This document shows positions 35,581-46,421 of a DNA stretch of 64,000 bases, one piece after another. Position numbers and translations under genes: made by a program. The DNA comes from Cenococcum geophilum 1.58 (Eukaryota > Ascomycota > Dothideomycetes > Gloniales > Gloniaceae). Position 1 is the first letter of the stretch, and every line of letters begins with the position of its first letter. The notes beneath the pieces were generated by a model, which searched no databases, was not told the origin of the DNA, and saw only the letters and a program-made list of their open reading frames with translations. The DNA lies in the NCBI GenBank assembly GCA_001692895.1, contig KV748210.1, forward strand, positions 1,426,001 through 1,490,000, in the 5' to 3' direction.

Positions 35581-37549
35581 ATGACGTCCAAGGGAAAAGT
35601 CTGCCTTGCCTATTCTGGTGGTCTCGATACGTCCTGTATCCTGAGATGGCTCCTAGACCAGAGGTATGAGGTGATTTGCTTCCTTGCCAATGTCGGTCAG
35701 GTGAGAACATTCCCTTTCCCATCCCTCTTCCTTAATCTAGGCCAGGACATATACAATTGCTGACTAGAAGGTTTGTAGGAGGAAGATTGGGACCAGGTCC
35801 GGTCTAAGGCGACAATGATAGGGGCATCCAAAATTTTCATCCCTGACCTGCGCCGCGAGTTTGTAGAGGATCTATGCCTCCGTGCCATTCAGTGTAATGC
35901 ACAGTATGAAGGCAGATACTTGCTTGGAACTAGTCTCGCTCGCCCTGTCATTGCTCGTGCTCAAATGCAGGTTGCTGCGCAGGAAGGCTGTGAGTTTCTA
36001 CCTCAAATCCAGGCTTCTTGCTTCTTCTAACAGCGCTATAGGCGAATATGTTAGCCATGGGTGAGTCTCAACTTCTTTTTGGATTCCACGCCAGTAACCT
36101 TGCTTTGGGTTCTTAACTGAACTACGAGAAAGAATATTTGCTGACTTCCCTAATCCAGTTGCACGGCAAGTAACCTGCTTCTTATCGGAACCCTTTTCTC
36201 TCAATTTGGGCATTTTGATCTTTCTTCTCGAACCAACCTTTCCTAATAGGCGATAACAGGGCAAGGGCAACGACCAAGTCCGTTTCGAGCTAGCGTTTCT
36301 TACCATCAACCCCAAGATCAAGATAATCGCCCCATGGAGAATGCCAGAATTTTTCGAACGTTTCGAGGGCCGTAATGACTTGCTGAATTACGCCGCGGAG
36401 ACAAACATTCCAGTCACCTCTACCAAGGCTAAGCCATATAGTATGGACGACAACTTGGCCCACTGCAGCTACGAGAGTGGACAGCTGGAGGATCCTTCCC
36501 AGCCTCCGCCGAATGATATGTGGACTCGGTACGTGACTCCTCGAGGAGATCGTTCGCCTCTGTTTCTCGGCATTCTACCTGTCTAGCGGATAGTGGAGCA
36601 AACTCTAATATGTAATAGTACCGATGATCCCATGACTGCCCCAGATACTCCCCAAGATATTACTATTCAATTTGAAAGAGGCATCCCTATTAAGCTTCTC
36701 TTAGAGGATAGGGAAATTACGGATAGCCTAGAGCTCTTCGTCGCTTTGAACGCAATTGGTAAGACNCATGGAATCGGTAGGATTGATATCGTCGAGGTTT
36801 GTATTTTATGGCGTAATCACCGTGACAGCTGCTAATCAGGCTTAAAGAACCGCTATGTGGGAATCAAGTCTAGAGGATGCTATGACGCACCTGCTATGAC
36901 AATCGTGCGTACTCTCGATTTTCCTTTTTACTCTTTCTCCGAACGGACCATAAAGCCTGAGTCCCTCTTCCTGCGTTTAAATTTTAAGTTCACTATAGGA
37001 ACTAACTTCCAGATGTAGCTTCGACTAGCGCACTTGGATCTTGAAGGTCTCGTTATGGACGGAAAGGTCCGGTCTCTTCGGGATCAGTTCGTGACCCATT
37101 CGTGGTCCGAGATTCTGTACAATGGACTCTATTTCTCGCCGGAACGCGAGTTTATAGAAAATTCCATCATCTTCTCCCAGCAGCGCGTGGTAATTATATA
37201 CTAACGTCTGTATTATCTTATAGTCCTATTTCTAACAACTCTAGAACGGCGAGGTACGACTGCGCTGCTATCGCGGCAATTGCTTTATTCTTGGCCGATC
37301 CTCTAAGACTGAGAAACTGTACTCTGAGGTGGAGTCTTCGATGGATAGTTTAGTTGATTTTAGCCCAGTTGACACAAGTAGGTTAACTGTTTCTCTTTGT
37401 TCTTTCCGTTATAGCTTGTCCGACTCTATATTTACTTATCTAACTATTTCTAACACCGAATAGCTGGCTTTATTAACATTAACTCCATCCGTTTAAAGAA
37501 GTACGGTCTTCAAAAGTTGGAGGAAGGTAATAGCCTTGGAAAAGTCTAA
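35581..37549 (+). CDS. arg1: Argininosuccinate synthase, possibly a decaying copy
   Basis: Joins citrulline and aspartate with ATP in arginine synthesis. Nine exons are visible: 35581-35700, 35779-about 35996, 36042-36060, about 36260-36528, 36619-36797, 36848-36904, 37019-37189, 37245-37377 and 37465-37549. Motifs: [16 protein letters not shown] (ATP P-loop), [90 protein letters not shown] and [15 protein letters not shown]. The weak point is the junction between SHG and GKGNDQ: the obvious splice gives an in-frame TAA, and a TTGCACGG piece at about 36159 might be a microexon or debris. An N lies at 36766. A Tc1 remnant ends about 235 bp upstream. This may be a second, accessory copy rather than the only one. 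Confidence 0.85.
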
Positions 37550-37756
37550 GAACCGGGACGGACATGTTTGGGGGTGCTGAGATGAAGTGAGCCCTTTTGG
37601 GAAAGATATAATCATGCTCGGACTAGAGACCATTTCTCTTCTTGAGGTGACAGACTCCAAGTTATTACCAGTCCTTGGCATCTGAGTTGGGTAGGCAGGA
37701 TGAAAAGAGCTCATATTTTAATTGATATCTACACCAGCTGAGTAGAAGCGCGCGTT

Positions 37757-38556
37757 CTATGATCGAGGGGGCTCCGAACTATTTCGGAGTTTGACAATAT
37801 TGGTCCTGTGTCTCAGTGCGGACGGGGTTCGGCGAAATCTAAATTGGGCCTTGAACAGAATAGCCAGACCCTCCCAATGCCCCGAGCGGCTTTTGTTCCC
37901 ATCATATGCCTGTGATACCAACCATGACTCCTGCTCACCAGTCCATACACTTGGCACGGGTGATTTTGGAGAGTGCATTCTCCGGCGGCCCCCAACTGCT
38001 GTGGAAGTGCGGCTGATACCGAAGGTAGCATTCAATTCGATCGCGATTTCCATGAAAGACTTGTTCTCGGCTTTCAGTTGAAATAGAAGTTCCAACTCCT
38101 CAGCGGACCAACGTTTCCGTGATGAATGTACGAATGCAATTTTGCCGCCAGAGGTCGATCTCGTGCCCAGCTTGATCGCTCGTGGTCGGGTTTGGCGGGA
38201 TCTGTCTGTTCGACCAAGCTCTGGTGGAATAGCTTGAGGTCTTCACTGGACCATGACGCTCTGAAGTACTGGTTGAACTCATTGCTTATATCCTCCCAGT
38301 TGCTGCTCTTTTGTGCAGCGTTGGCAATCCAGTGACGCTGCTCCACAGTCCAGGCTGTTTTGTTTCTGTGCAACCTCTTGTCGATGAATCTGCGGATGTC
38401 ACCTGGAGTCTTGGATCGACCCATACTGTTAAAGGCAGCTTCGAATCTGGCTGCGAGTTCGTTGAAAGTGGTGTCCACACCTATCGCTTGATCAACCCAC
38501 TCTGCTTCGTTCTTGTTCCAACCTTAACTATCAGGGTCTGCCCGTTTTAACTTCAT
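37757..38556 (-). pseudogene. Broken gene with four SANT/Myb-like repeats
   Basis: Reverse-strand frame with about four tandem helix-turn-helix-like repeats, each keyed by a tryptophan pattern: WNKNEAEWVDQAI; WTVEQRHWIANAAQKSSNWED; WSAEELELLFQLK; and WTGEQESWLVSQAYDGNKSRS. The likely ATG is at 38556, but codon 11 is TAA (38526-38524), and the frame shifts near 38170 between the second and third repeats. The final frame ends at 37757. Such repeats resemble SANT/Myb DNA-binding modules of fungal proteins of unknown role. Nonsense plus frameshift argue that it is dead, although a sequencing error at one site cannot be excluded. It lies just downstream of, and collinear with, the larger broken gene. 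Confidence 0.6.
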
Positions 38557-38597
38557 CCCGCTCCTACTCAATCGTTGTGCCTCACAAAACTTTGACT

Positions 38598-41500
38598 TCA
38601 AAGCTTCTTTTTCTGCTGTAGTAAGGTCTGACTGAAGGGAGCGCTCGTGATTATGGAGAAGACGGCTAAATTGGGGTCGTCATCCTTTTCCTCTCCATCA
38701 GGACCGCTTTCCATTGCAGGCTTTTCCGGCGCAGACAGCCTGGTCAGGTGATCCGCTTCCTCCCAGACCTGTGTAATCAGGATGCCATAGTGAGTCTTTA
38801 GTCGGGCCTCGTTAATGTGAATATCGTGGTGTTTCGAGAGCCACTCCAACACCTTGGCTGCCAGTCCTTCGCGCGCCATGTAGAAGCCAAGCCAACCGGA
38901 CGCCAAATCAGGGTTGAAAAAGTTCTTCGCCGTCTGGCTTTGGCGGTAGACTTGGAAAGGGTGGTCCTCAGGTGGTCCTGACTTCCTGTTTCCGTGCATG
39001 ATTTGTAGCATCGCGTGTTTTACAGAGAGCGCTTCAACAGGCATGCTGCCTTCCAGAACATACTCCAATATCCATGCGAATCGGTCTTGAAGTTGGGTCC
39101 CATTTTGGACCCCCCAGTTGTTCTCTAGACGAAGGTAGAGCTGTTGCCAGAATTGCGGCTCGGACAAGTTGTGCGTTCCATCGAAGGCTCCTTGGTGGAC
39201 TTCTTTTATGACGCGTTTCAAAACTCGGAAAGTAGAAACATGATTCTGGATTATATTTTTTTGTGCCATCAAGTCGTACGCTGAAGTCAGGTCTAAAGTG
39301 ACGTGCCGTTCTGCCTGTTCAGCTGGTGCCTTCTCCGCAGCGGCCTCGTTGACGGTGAAACATTGACCCATCGACAACATGTCGAACCGTTTCGTATCAC
39401 TTGGCCAGGCGTAAGTTGCGTCTTCATCATCGTCTCCTTCCTCGGGTACGTCTATTCTCTCCGCAATGCCTAGATGCCGGATCAATTGCATGTCTGGTGT
39501 TGCGTATTGCTCTGGGTGGAGTGAAATAGCCTCAATCCGTGCGTTGTTATCTAGTTCGGGGTCGTAATACCAAGGTGAAAGGACCGGTGAGGGCTGCCAC
39601 TCTGCCGGAGTCATATATTTCCACTTGTATCGATTCCATAATTGAGCACGCTCAGAACACCCGATCGCAAAATCTGGTTTACCGGCACGTTTTCCGAGCG
39701 CAGTTACGCGGTAGCTTCATACAAAGCTTCGAGTAAATTAGACCACGATAACTTCGGGAATTGGAGCATTCCATTCTCTGACTTGACAATGGAAATCTTT
39801 AGCTGCCTCAAATGTTCCCAGATGCAATGCAGCGTCACAACGACGACTCGTTTTGAGGCGTAATGCGAGAAGCGCATACGACGAATAGCGAGAGACTAGG
39901 GTGGCTCCTCTGTCGTTTGGTCAGTTTACCGCACAGAAGATTCTCATCTTCGAAAGGACTTCCTTACTTTGAATGTGGTCCCAAACGTCCCGGGCAAGCA
40001 TGGAGAATATCAGAACTGGGCCTTTTCGGCTTATCAACGATTCGGTGCGCACAGGTAGATCATCCTTGCTAAGGGTAATATCTCCAAGGACCAATGCCTT
40101 TAGCTCCATGAACGTTTGAGGTCCATCCTCAAGCCCTGGAATATGATAGCGATCGTCTTTGTCGTCCTTTGGAGGCCGTATGAGTTTGAGGCTCTCAAGA
40201 CATCGTTTGATCTGGTAAACCTCCTTCCAGCGATGCTTGAATCCCGCGCGCCCAATACGTCATTTGTAGGATCAGCGGTAAGGGCAGAGTGTAGTGCCTT
40301 GAGATGAGCGTGGAATTTATCAACTCCTTGCTTTCGCAACTTCTCCTGAATAAAATCCCAATGAATTCGTCCTGCTCGGTAGACTTTAAACTTACAATTC
40401 TTTAGTATTTCGATGAATTTTCTCGCCTCATCTGAGGTCTAGAGCGTTAGACAGCTTGTATAGCATCTGATCGGTTGGTTGGTAGGGAGTGCGCGGTTCG
40501 TTGGTTCCATATCATGCTTGGGCATGTCCAATGGCCAGAGGCTCAAACCCCAGTTGACCCCTGGGTCGGATTCACCTTTCTCGGGACAGAGAGTGTCCAA
40601 GAATGCCATGTCGATGGTCTCTGCCAAGTTGAGTAGGGAATAGCAATGAGTGCAGAGGCTGGCGTTGTCCATGAGAGGTGGTAATACCGAGAGAATGCAA
40701 TAGAATACTTCGCTGATACCCTCATGGGATAAGCGACCATGCACATGGAGTCTGGCCGATTTGCGGTCTTTTCTTTTTTTATTGTCGCTTTGAACCTCCC
40801 TTTGGTCCTCCCTTCTCTCTTCACCAGCACTGAGGCTGTATCTTCGTGCTCGACACCTTCGCTACCCTCAAACGCCCAATGATCCGCCCATGGTTGCCAA
40901 GTCTTTTCGCTGCCCCGCGACCTTCGCCGTCCTTTTGGACTGCTCTTCCGGCCGCTTGGCCAACATAGCCTATGTCTTGGTGCGGTCCATTTGCATTCAC
41001 ATGACGTCTTCCATTAAAAAAGTATACCGCAGCGACATTTGGTGCTGTTGTCTCGAGCTGTTCGAAAGGTAGGTCGGCATACAACGATGACCAGTTACGA
41101 CGTCCTAGAGCTGCCCGAACTTGAACGGCTCTGGCGATTCTCTGGCGATGAGTTCGCTAAAAGCTACTTATAGAATGGAATGCTGAACTTTCCATCTACT
41201 TCAATCGTCTCGAAATTCGACAACGTCGCGGCGTCAAAAATGCCATTCAAGATTGACATGTACCATTGGTCACTTCGGATAACTCGGCGTTGGAGGTAGG
41301 AGGGGACTGCTCAAGGTTTCGCACTCAGATCGGATGTGAGGTACAAGGGTGCTAATTACGGGCTTTCACTGACGGGATGCTCCATGAACGCTTCGAAGTG
41401 ATGCTGTTGAAAGGACAAGAGTGCAATATCGTGTTCGCGTAGCTTCGTGCGGTCTGGGGTGCCGTCGCTGACTTCTTGCATGATCGGGTACTGAACGAAT

Positions 41501-41820
41501 GCACCGGATTCGGTATAGTCATCTTCTTTTTCGTTGCCCGAGACTCCATCAATTTCCAACGGCTCCGCTATAGCTTCACTCTCGAAGTCCGGAATCATAT
41601 TTCTCGCGAATTGTAGCAGCTCGTGGTCCAAAGGTTGCCGCTCGCTAATGTGCCGACGTGCTTCTCGACTCGTCTTTCGTGGTTTCTCTGGCTGTGTTGA
41701 CCAGATTGCTCGTTTCTTGGTTGCAGGGCCAACGAGGAAATCTGGCATCTTGGTGCCCCATGCTCGCTTGGGAGACGAACGGGGGTTGGACGAAGAGGCT
41801 ATGGCAAAGTATGTGGACAT
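38598..41820 (-). pseudogene. Large broken fungal gene of unknown function
   Basis: Several long reverse-strand frames follow each other in order, as if from one protein of about 1,000 residues. They are 41820-41356 (basic N-terminus, KRAIWSTQPEKPRK), about 40860-40440 (HGRLSHEGISEVFYC, SLCTHCYSLLNLAETIDM, CPEKGESDPGVNWGLSLWPL), a TAG stop, then EARKFIEILKNCKFKVYRAG to about 40260. After a frameshift come HRWKEVYQIKRCLESLKL and GPVLIFSMLARDVWDHIQ, a TGA where CGA is likely, and finally an open 338-codon stretch (39614-38598) with FWQQLYLRLENNWGVQNG and LASGWLGFYMAREGLAAKVL. I recognise no family. The mix of C-to-T nonsense and frameshifts suggests decay. The 338-codon part alone could still be expressed. 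Confidence 0.5.
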
Positions 41821-41947
41821 GACTGTGGAGGCACAAAGGTATAAATTGAATGCATGTAACTAGAATGCCTCTTACCCAGCAAGCTCAGACGCGATTCCGT
41901 TGGTGCGGAGTCAATCGGCCCGCAAGCGAATGACTAACCACGTTCGT

Positions 41948-43212
41948 GGTGCACCACTTACCTCAGAAGCTCAGACTAAGAAATCGATTGCGGATATAGG
42001 AATATCCGCACCGTCCGCTAAGCTGATTTAGGACGGTAATCGTTTTCTTAGTCTGAGGCCCTTTGGCGAGATTTGTAGAAAACCTAAACACTGTTTATAT
42101 GAGAAGACCTCCTTAACTTTGACGAAATTGATCTACCCTCCCACAATACCTGTTGACATAAAAATTACACCAAATTATAGAGAAAGCCTACTCTATAAGT
42201 TATAAGATCTTCAGCCCTTATACACGCGCGACGTTAAGAGGAATTCGTCGCGGTAGAGGCCCCAATTCTACCTCGCCGAGCCGCGCAGTAAACACAACGC
42301 TGAACGCTTACGCCCACGCCACCAGCCCTCTGCGTAGAGCTGTGGAGCTTTGCGAGAGCTCTGCGGAACGAAGCTTAGGGAGACCTGCAGGAAGCTCCAC
42401 TAAAGCTCTGCAAAAGCTCTGCACGAAGCTCTGCACGAAGCTCTGCACGAAGCTCTGCGCACGAAGCTCTGCACGAAGCTCTACACCAAGCTCTACACGA
42501 AGCTCTGCACAAAGCTCTACTGAGGCTCTGCACGAAGCTCTGCACGAAGCTCTGGCACGAAGCCCTACACAAGCTCTACACGAAGCTCTGCACGGAGCTC
42601 TGCGCGAAGCTCTACACGAAGCTCTGCGCGAAGCTCTACACGAAGCTCTACTAAGGCTCTACACGAAGCTCTGCACAAAGCTCTACTGAGGCTCTGCACG
42701 AAGCTCTGCACGAGGCTCTGCCCAAAGCTTACCCCCTAGTAGTAGCAGAGGCACTCCGGGCCAAGGGAGGATATTTTCAAGGAAGGACCTAACTATAGCA
42801 CCTTCTAAGTGTTGCAATAGCTTTGAGTAGTAGATATCTATATATCTGTAGAGTTTTATCTATATTAGCGGACTATTTAATAAGATACAATATGTGCTTA
42901 CGCTTTTAACAACGCGTTTTTTAACTTTGACGAAATTAATGTCAGGACCAAGCGATAGCTGTATTATAAAATTTATACCATTTAGAAGCCCTAAGTCTTA
43001 AAAATATTGTATTAACTTTTGGTAATAATAACGCGTTGCGTGAATAAATGAATTAGATATCCGCAATATCCGTTTTGCGGATTTTGCTTACGTTTTTAAC
43101 AAATCTCGCCAAAGGCTCTCAGACGTGATTTTGCAAGAAGGAGACGGCGTAGCTGTTATTCCGGCGCTAGCCAAAAAAAATCACGTCTGAGCTCGCTGAG
43201 GTAAGTGCACCA
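41948..43212. mobile_element. Fold-back / inverted-repeat element with hairpin termini, ~1.27 kb
   Basis: The ends are inverted repeats: GGTGCACCACTTACCTCA at 41948 pairs with TGAGGTAAGTGCACC ending at 43212. Inside each end is a hairpin. On the left, CTCAGACTAAGAAATCGATT (41970-41989) pairs with 42038-42057 around a small palindrome GCGGATATAGGAATATCCGC. On the right, CTCAGACGTGATTTT (about 43118) pairs with 43175-43189. Inner blocks 42057-42076 and 43097-43117 (CTTTGGCGAGATTTGT type) are also inverted. The interior carries A+T-rich DNA and the 12-bp minisatellite. There is no transposase. I could not define a target-site duplication. Confidence 0.65.
42380..42735. repeat. 12-bp minisatellite array D, about 28 units
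   Basis: Tandem copies of a 12-mer AAGCTCTGCACG with variants (TACACG, TGCGCG, CACAAA, ACTGAG). Two units are altered by 1-2 bp indels that shift the frame. It belongs to the same family as the arrays at 5715-6380 and sits inside the fold-back element. Reading frames such as EALHEALHEAL across it come from the period and show no other sign of coding. Confidence 0.9.
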
Positions 43213-43407
43213 CCGGAATCACGTCTGAGGCACTTTTCCAACGTTTATTACGCGCTGTTTTGAACCTTATAATAACAGTGGTACAACTACTCAGAAGGGA
43301 CTTAGCACGGGACGTGTTCGATGAGGTCGAACCATGGGACGAGGGCTAAGCGAGTCACATGGGGCGCACATGACATTGTACGTGGTATAAGCAGGCTCCG
43401 TGAGCTT

Positions 43408-43448
43408 CGTACGTACAACACGTACAAAGCGTACAACACGTACAAAGG
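43408..43448. repeat. Short tandem repeat of GTACAACAC/GTACAAAGC
   Basis: A small array alternates CGTACAACA and CGTACAAAG about four times in 40 bp. It lies between the fold-back element and the LTR remnant. It is probably replication slippage in non-coding DNA. Confidence 0.7.
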
Positions 43449-43469
43449 GATTTCCTAGGGGCTAGGGAG

Positions 43470-43740
43470 AATACTTAATGGATCACAGTCCCTACCTTAG
43501 ATAGTGTCAGACGCTGAGCAGGCTGATGGAAATGATACATATGATACTCTATGAGGAAGAATCTCAGGGGCTCGAAGGCCCCGAGAAGGTATCTCGATGG
43601 CCCGCGCGCTGTCACGTGACACGTCGCTGAGCTCAAAGAGACTGCCCAAGTACTCCCCCCTACCAACAGATAGCCTTTTTGTGTAGTAAATCTTAGAATA
43701 TAAAGGAGTTAATCTGTTAAGATACTTCGCTTAGGTTAGC
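43470..43740 (-). repeat. Probable LTR remnant related to the 365/2350 repeats
   Basis: Two blocks resemble the LTR-like arm at 2350-2587 in the same order: AGTCCCTACCTTAGATAGT at about 43484, and TCTTAGAATATAAAGGAGTT then AATCTGTTA at about 43690. The sequence between them is unrelated and G+C-rich, so this may be a solo LTR with an insertion or a relative of the family. An internal TCACGTGACAC palindrome is at about 43613. Confidence 0.4.
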
Positions 43741-43819
43741 GCATGGAACAAGCGCTGCTTAAAACAGCGAGCAAACCATCTGAAAATGGACGCTAGTGTC
43801 CCTGGACCAGAGTTATACA

Positions 43820-44135
43820 GGTAATATAGTATTTTTTAAGGAGACGATATCAAGTTTTGTGCGTAACGTTAACCCCTATAACCTAGTACTTAAGAGCTGT
43901 ATAGTCAATTTAAGGGTTCCTGCGTATAATTCGAATAAGTAGACGCATCTGGTGTCGAGTAAGCTTTTCGAGCTGCCGGGTCTTAGTAGGGATTCGAGCG
44001 TGGTTTTACGCGATACTCTGCGGCAATTTCAGGCTTTAATACTTCAGCCTCCGCAGCAGCAATAATTCCAGCTCTTGCAACTTCTAAAAGCTCAGATTTT
44101 CTATTTCCACTAATTTCGGTGTCAAACGAGCGTTG
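43820..44135 (-). pseudogene. Tc1/mariner transposase, N-terminal helix-turn-helix half
   Basis: On the reverse strand, starting near 44135, one frame reads FDTEISGNRKSELLEVARAG then IIAAAEAEVLKPEIAAEYRV. This is the first helix-turn-helix of a Tc1-type transposase. After a frame change, TRHQMRLLIRIIRRNPKLTI and QLLSTRL read as the second helix-turn-helix. Stops interrupt it. The DDE catalytic region does not follow. A catalytic half in the same orientation, starting roughly where this ends, lies 8.5 kb to the left at 34590-35345. Confidence 0.6.
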
Positions 44136-44903
44136 CATTGTGGTGCAGTAAGCTTGCGATCTTGGGGTTGGAATTTTGACAATCGCGATTTTGTGTTCCT
44201 GTCGGGAGACTAATGTCTTGGCACTGTACTCTACTCGTTAATGATATCCTTACAAAGACGGGTTTAATGGAAGATGTAGAGCTAGTAGTGTTGAGTAATG
44301 GTGCTGATGTCTTGGATTGTTCTTATTGAGTAAGAGTACGTGTTCATTTCTTAGCCGTCGCCGAGTTTGATGTCTCCAAGTAAAACCAAGTCGTTAAGGT
44401 CATCGTAATGGCGCTGTTGCCAAGTCATTGCTGGAATGGGTTACCAGTTAACGGAAGAAATTGCAGATCAGTTGTTCCAGGTAGTGAGGCGACGGCCGCA
44501 GACCTTGCTTCTGGACGGTTGAAAATAGAGGGGCAAATTGGCTGTCTTGTTTCAGGAGGGTGCGGGAGGTGGAGAGAGACAAGCTGACTTTCAGGGGACG
44601 CGCTTGATTGGCGATCCACCCAAAATGGCGCAGCGGCTTCTTTGGTGCTCCGCTTGGCTAACATTGGTACAAGCCCCTTATCTTCCAGCACCACCCCGGC
44701 ACGACATCAAGTCCTTCATTCATCACAGATTTGACCTCTTCCAAGTTTCTTCCACTAATTGATATTTCTCTGAAGGCCTCTCACTCGTTCGGGGCTTTCA
44801 ATTTTTGGGTTTTCATTACCCAATTTCGTGACTCTCGCTCTTCCAAACCTTGTCTGCTTTCTTCGTTTACGCTAACTTTGGATCCTCCAACTATCTCGCC
44901 ATT
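44136..44903. promoter_or_regulatory. Upstream region of the GH72 gene
   Basis: I see no gene. From about 44750 to 44900 the sequence is pyrimidine-rich (TTTCTTCCAC, CTCTCGCTCTTCC), typical of a strongly expressed fungal gene's core promoter and leader. Short frames on either strand lack support. Confidence 0.45.
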
Positions 44904-46421
44904 ATGAAGACTATCAGTGCATTCGTTGCCTTATTAGCGGCGCTTTCTACACCAGTCCTCGCCAACCCAGCCAATATCGCTGCGCGTGCAACGGCTACGA
45001 GCTCCAGCACGCTACCCGCAGTTAGCATCAAAGGCAATGGTATATAAATATATGACATCTCCATAACAGAAAGTAGTAAAGCTGACATTTCGGACAGCTT
45101 TTTTCGCCGGAAATGACCGATTTTATATTCGGGGAGTCGATTACCAGCCCGGTAAGCCAAGCTCAGACGTTCACTGAATAAAGCTTATGACATGTACAGG
45201 TGGATCCTCTCAGGCGGAGGACCCGATTGCCAATGCGGCAAACTGTAAACGGGATGTTGCAGAGTTTAAGAAGCTGGGGCTAAACACAATTCGTGTCTAC
45301 ACTGTCGACAATACGGCCAACCACGATGAATGCATGGCCGCACTTGCTGATGCTGGAATTTACCTTGCTTTGGACGTCAACACACCTCTATACTCGATTA
45401 ATCGTGCGCAACCGGCAGAATCTTACAACGATGTCTATCTACAGAGCGTTTTTGCTACGATTGATGCATTCGCAAGCTATAGCAATACCTTATTGTTCTT
45501 TTCGGGCAATGAAGTCATTAATGATGACTCAACGACATCCTGTGCGCCGTATGTCAAAGCTGTCACTCGTGACATGAGACAATACATTGGCAGTCGTGGA
45601 TACCGTCAAATTCCTGTTGGTTACTCAGCCGCTGATGTTGATTCGAATCGGTTTGAGATGGCCCAATATATGAACTGCGGGACGGACGACGAGCGTAGCG
45701 ATTTTTTCGCATTTAATGATTACTCTTGGTGTGACCCTTCCTCATTCCAGACCTCTGGCTGGGATAAGAAGGTCGAGCAGTACAGTAACTATAGTCTCCC
45801 TCTTTTGTAAGTTAGGCAACCTCCCTGCCACCAGAGCAAAAAGGTTGCTAACCGTTGTGAAGCCTCTCGGAATACGGCTGTAATAAAAATACTCGTAAAT
45901 TCGGGGAAGTTGCATCATTGTACAGCACTGAAATGACTGCCGTGTATTCGGGCGGCCTTGTTTACGAATACTCTGAGGAAGGTTCCAAATACGGATTGGT
46001 CCAAATAAACGGCGATAGCGTTAAGGAACTGGCAGATTTTACTGCTCTTCAAACAGCTCTTCAGAAAACCGAGGCTCCGTCTGGCACCGGTGGCTACAAA
46101 TCCTCGGGCGGTGCCTCGGAGTGTCCAGCAGAATCTAGCACGTGGAATGTCACAGGTAATGGCCTCCCGGCTATTCCTGTACCAGCAAAGAAATACATGA
46201 CCCAAGGCGCTGGGAAGGGTCCAGGTCTCACTGGTGCTGGCTCGCAGAATGCAGGTACTGCCAGCACTGGCACTGCTTCCGCTGGCTCAGGCCAGATCTC
46301 AGCCACTAGTACATCCAAAGCTTCTGCTGGCTCTCTCCACGCTCCGGAGCTCGGTTTTGCTCCATTTGTTTGCGGTTTTATTATTCTGGCATCTACCCTC
46401 TTCGGAGCAACATTGTTGTAG
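44904..46421 (+). CDS. GPI-anchored 1,3-beta-glucanosyltransferase, GH72 (Gas/Gel family)
   Basis: Cell-wall enzyme that cleaves beta-1,3-glucan and rejoins the new end to another chain, elongating glucan. Four exons: 44904-45039, 45098-45151, 45200-45806 and 45863-46421 (1356 nt, 451 aa). Signal peptide MKTISAFVALLAALSTPVLA. The catalytic domain starts at IKGNAFFAGNDRFYIRGVDY and runs through CKRDVAEFKKLGLNTIRVY. The acid/base Glu is in FFSGNEVI, and the nucleophile Glu is in LSEYGC, which is formed across the third intron. A Ser/Thr/Gly-rich linker leads to a C-terminal hydrophobic GPI signal (APFVCGFIILASTLFGATLL). There is no Cys-rich CBM43 module, placing it with the short Gel-type enzymes. 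I start at MKTIS because it opens the signal peptide, not at the earlier in-frame ATG at 44850. Confidence 0.95.

Noticed and set aside
42342..42689. Long forward frame of EALHEAL/ARSSARSS-type repeats as a repeat protein gene
   Set aside because: It is a direct consequence of a 12-bp tandem array. Indels shift the frame within it, the opposite strand is open as well, and no promoter or conserved flank is visible.
34590..44135. A Starship-type giant element as explanation of the accessory island
   Set aside because: I see no tyrosine-recombinase captain gene (DUF3435), nor the usual Starship cargo families, inside the window; the Tc1-split idea is kept only as a hypothesis.
37757..44135. Secondary-metabolite or resistance gene cluster in the accessory island
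   Set aside because: No synthase, transporter or tailoring enzyme frames are present; the recognisable content is ASS, broken SANT-type and unknown genes, and transposon remnants.
44425..44762. Open frames on both strands upstream of the GH72 gene
   Set aside because: They overlap antisense, lack conserved motifs and sit in the likely promoter.
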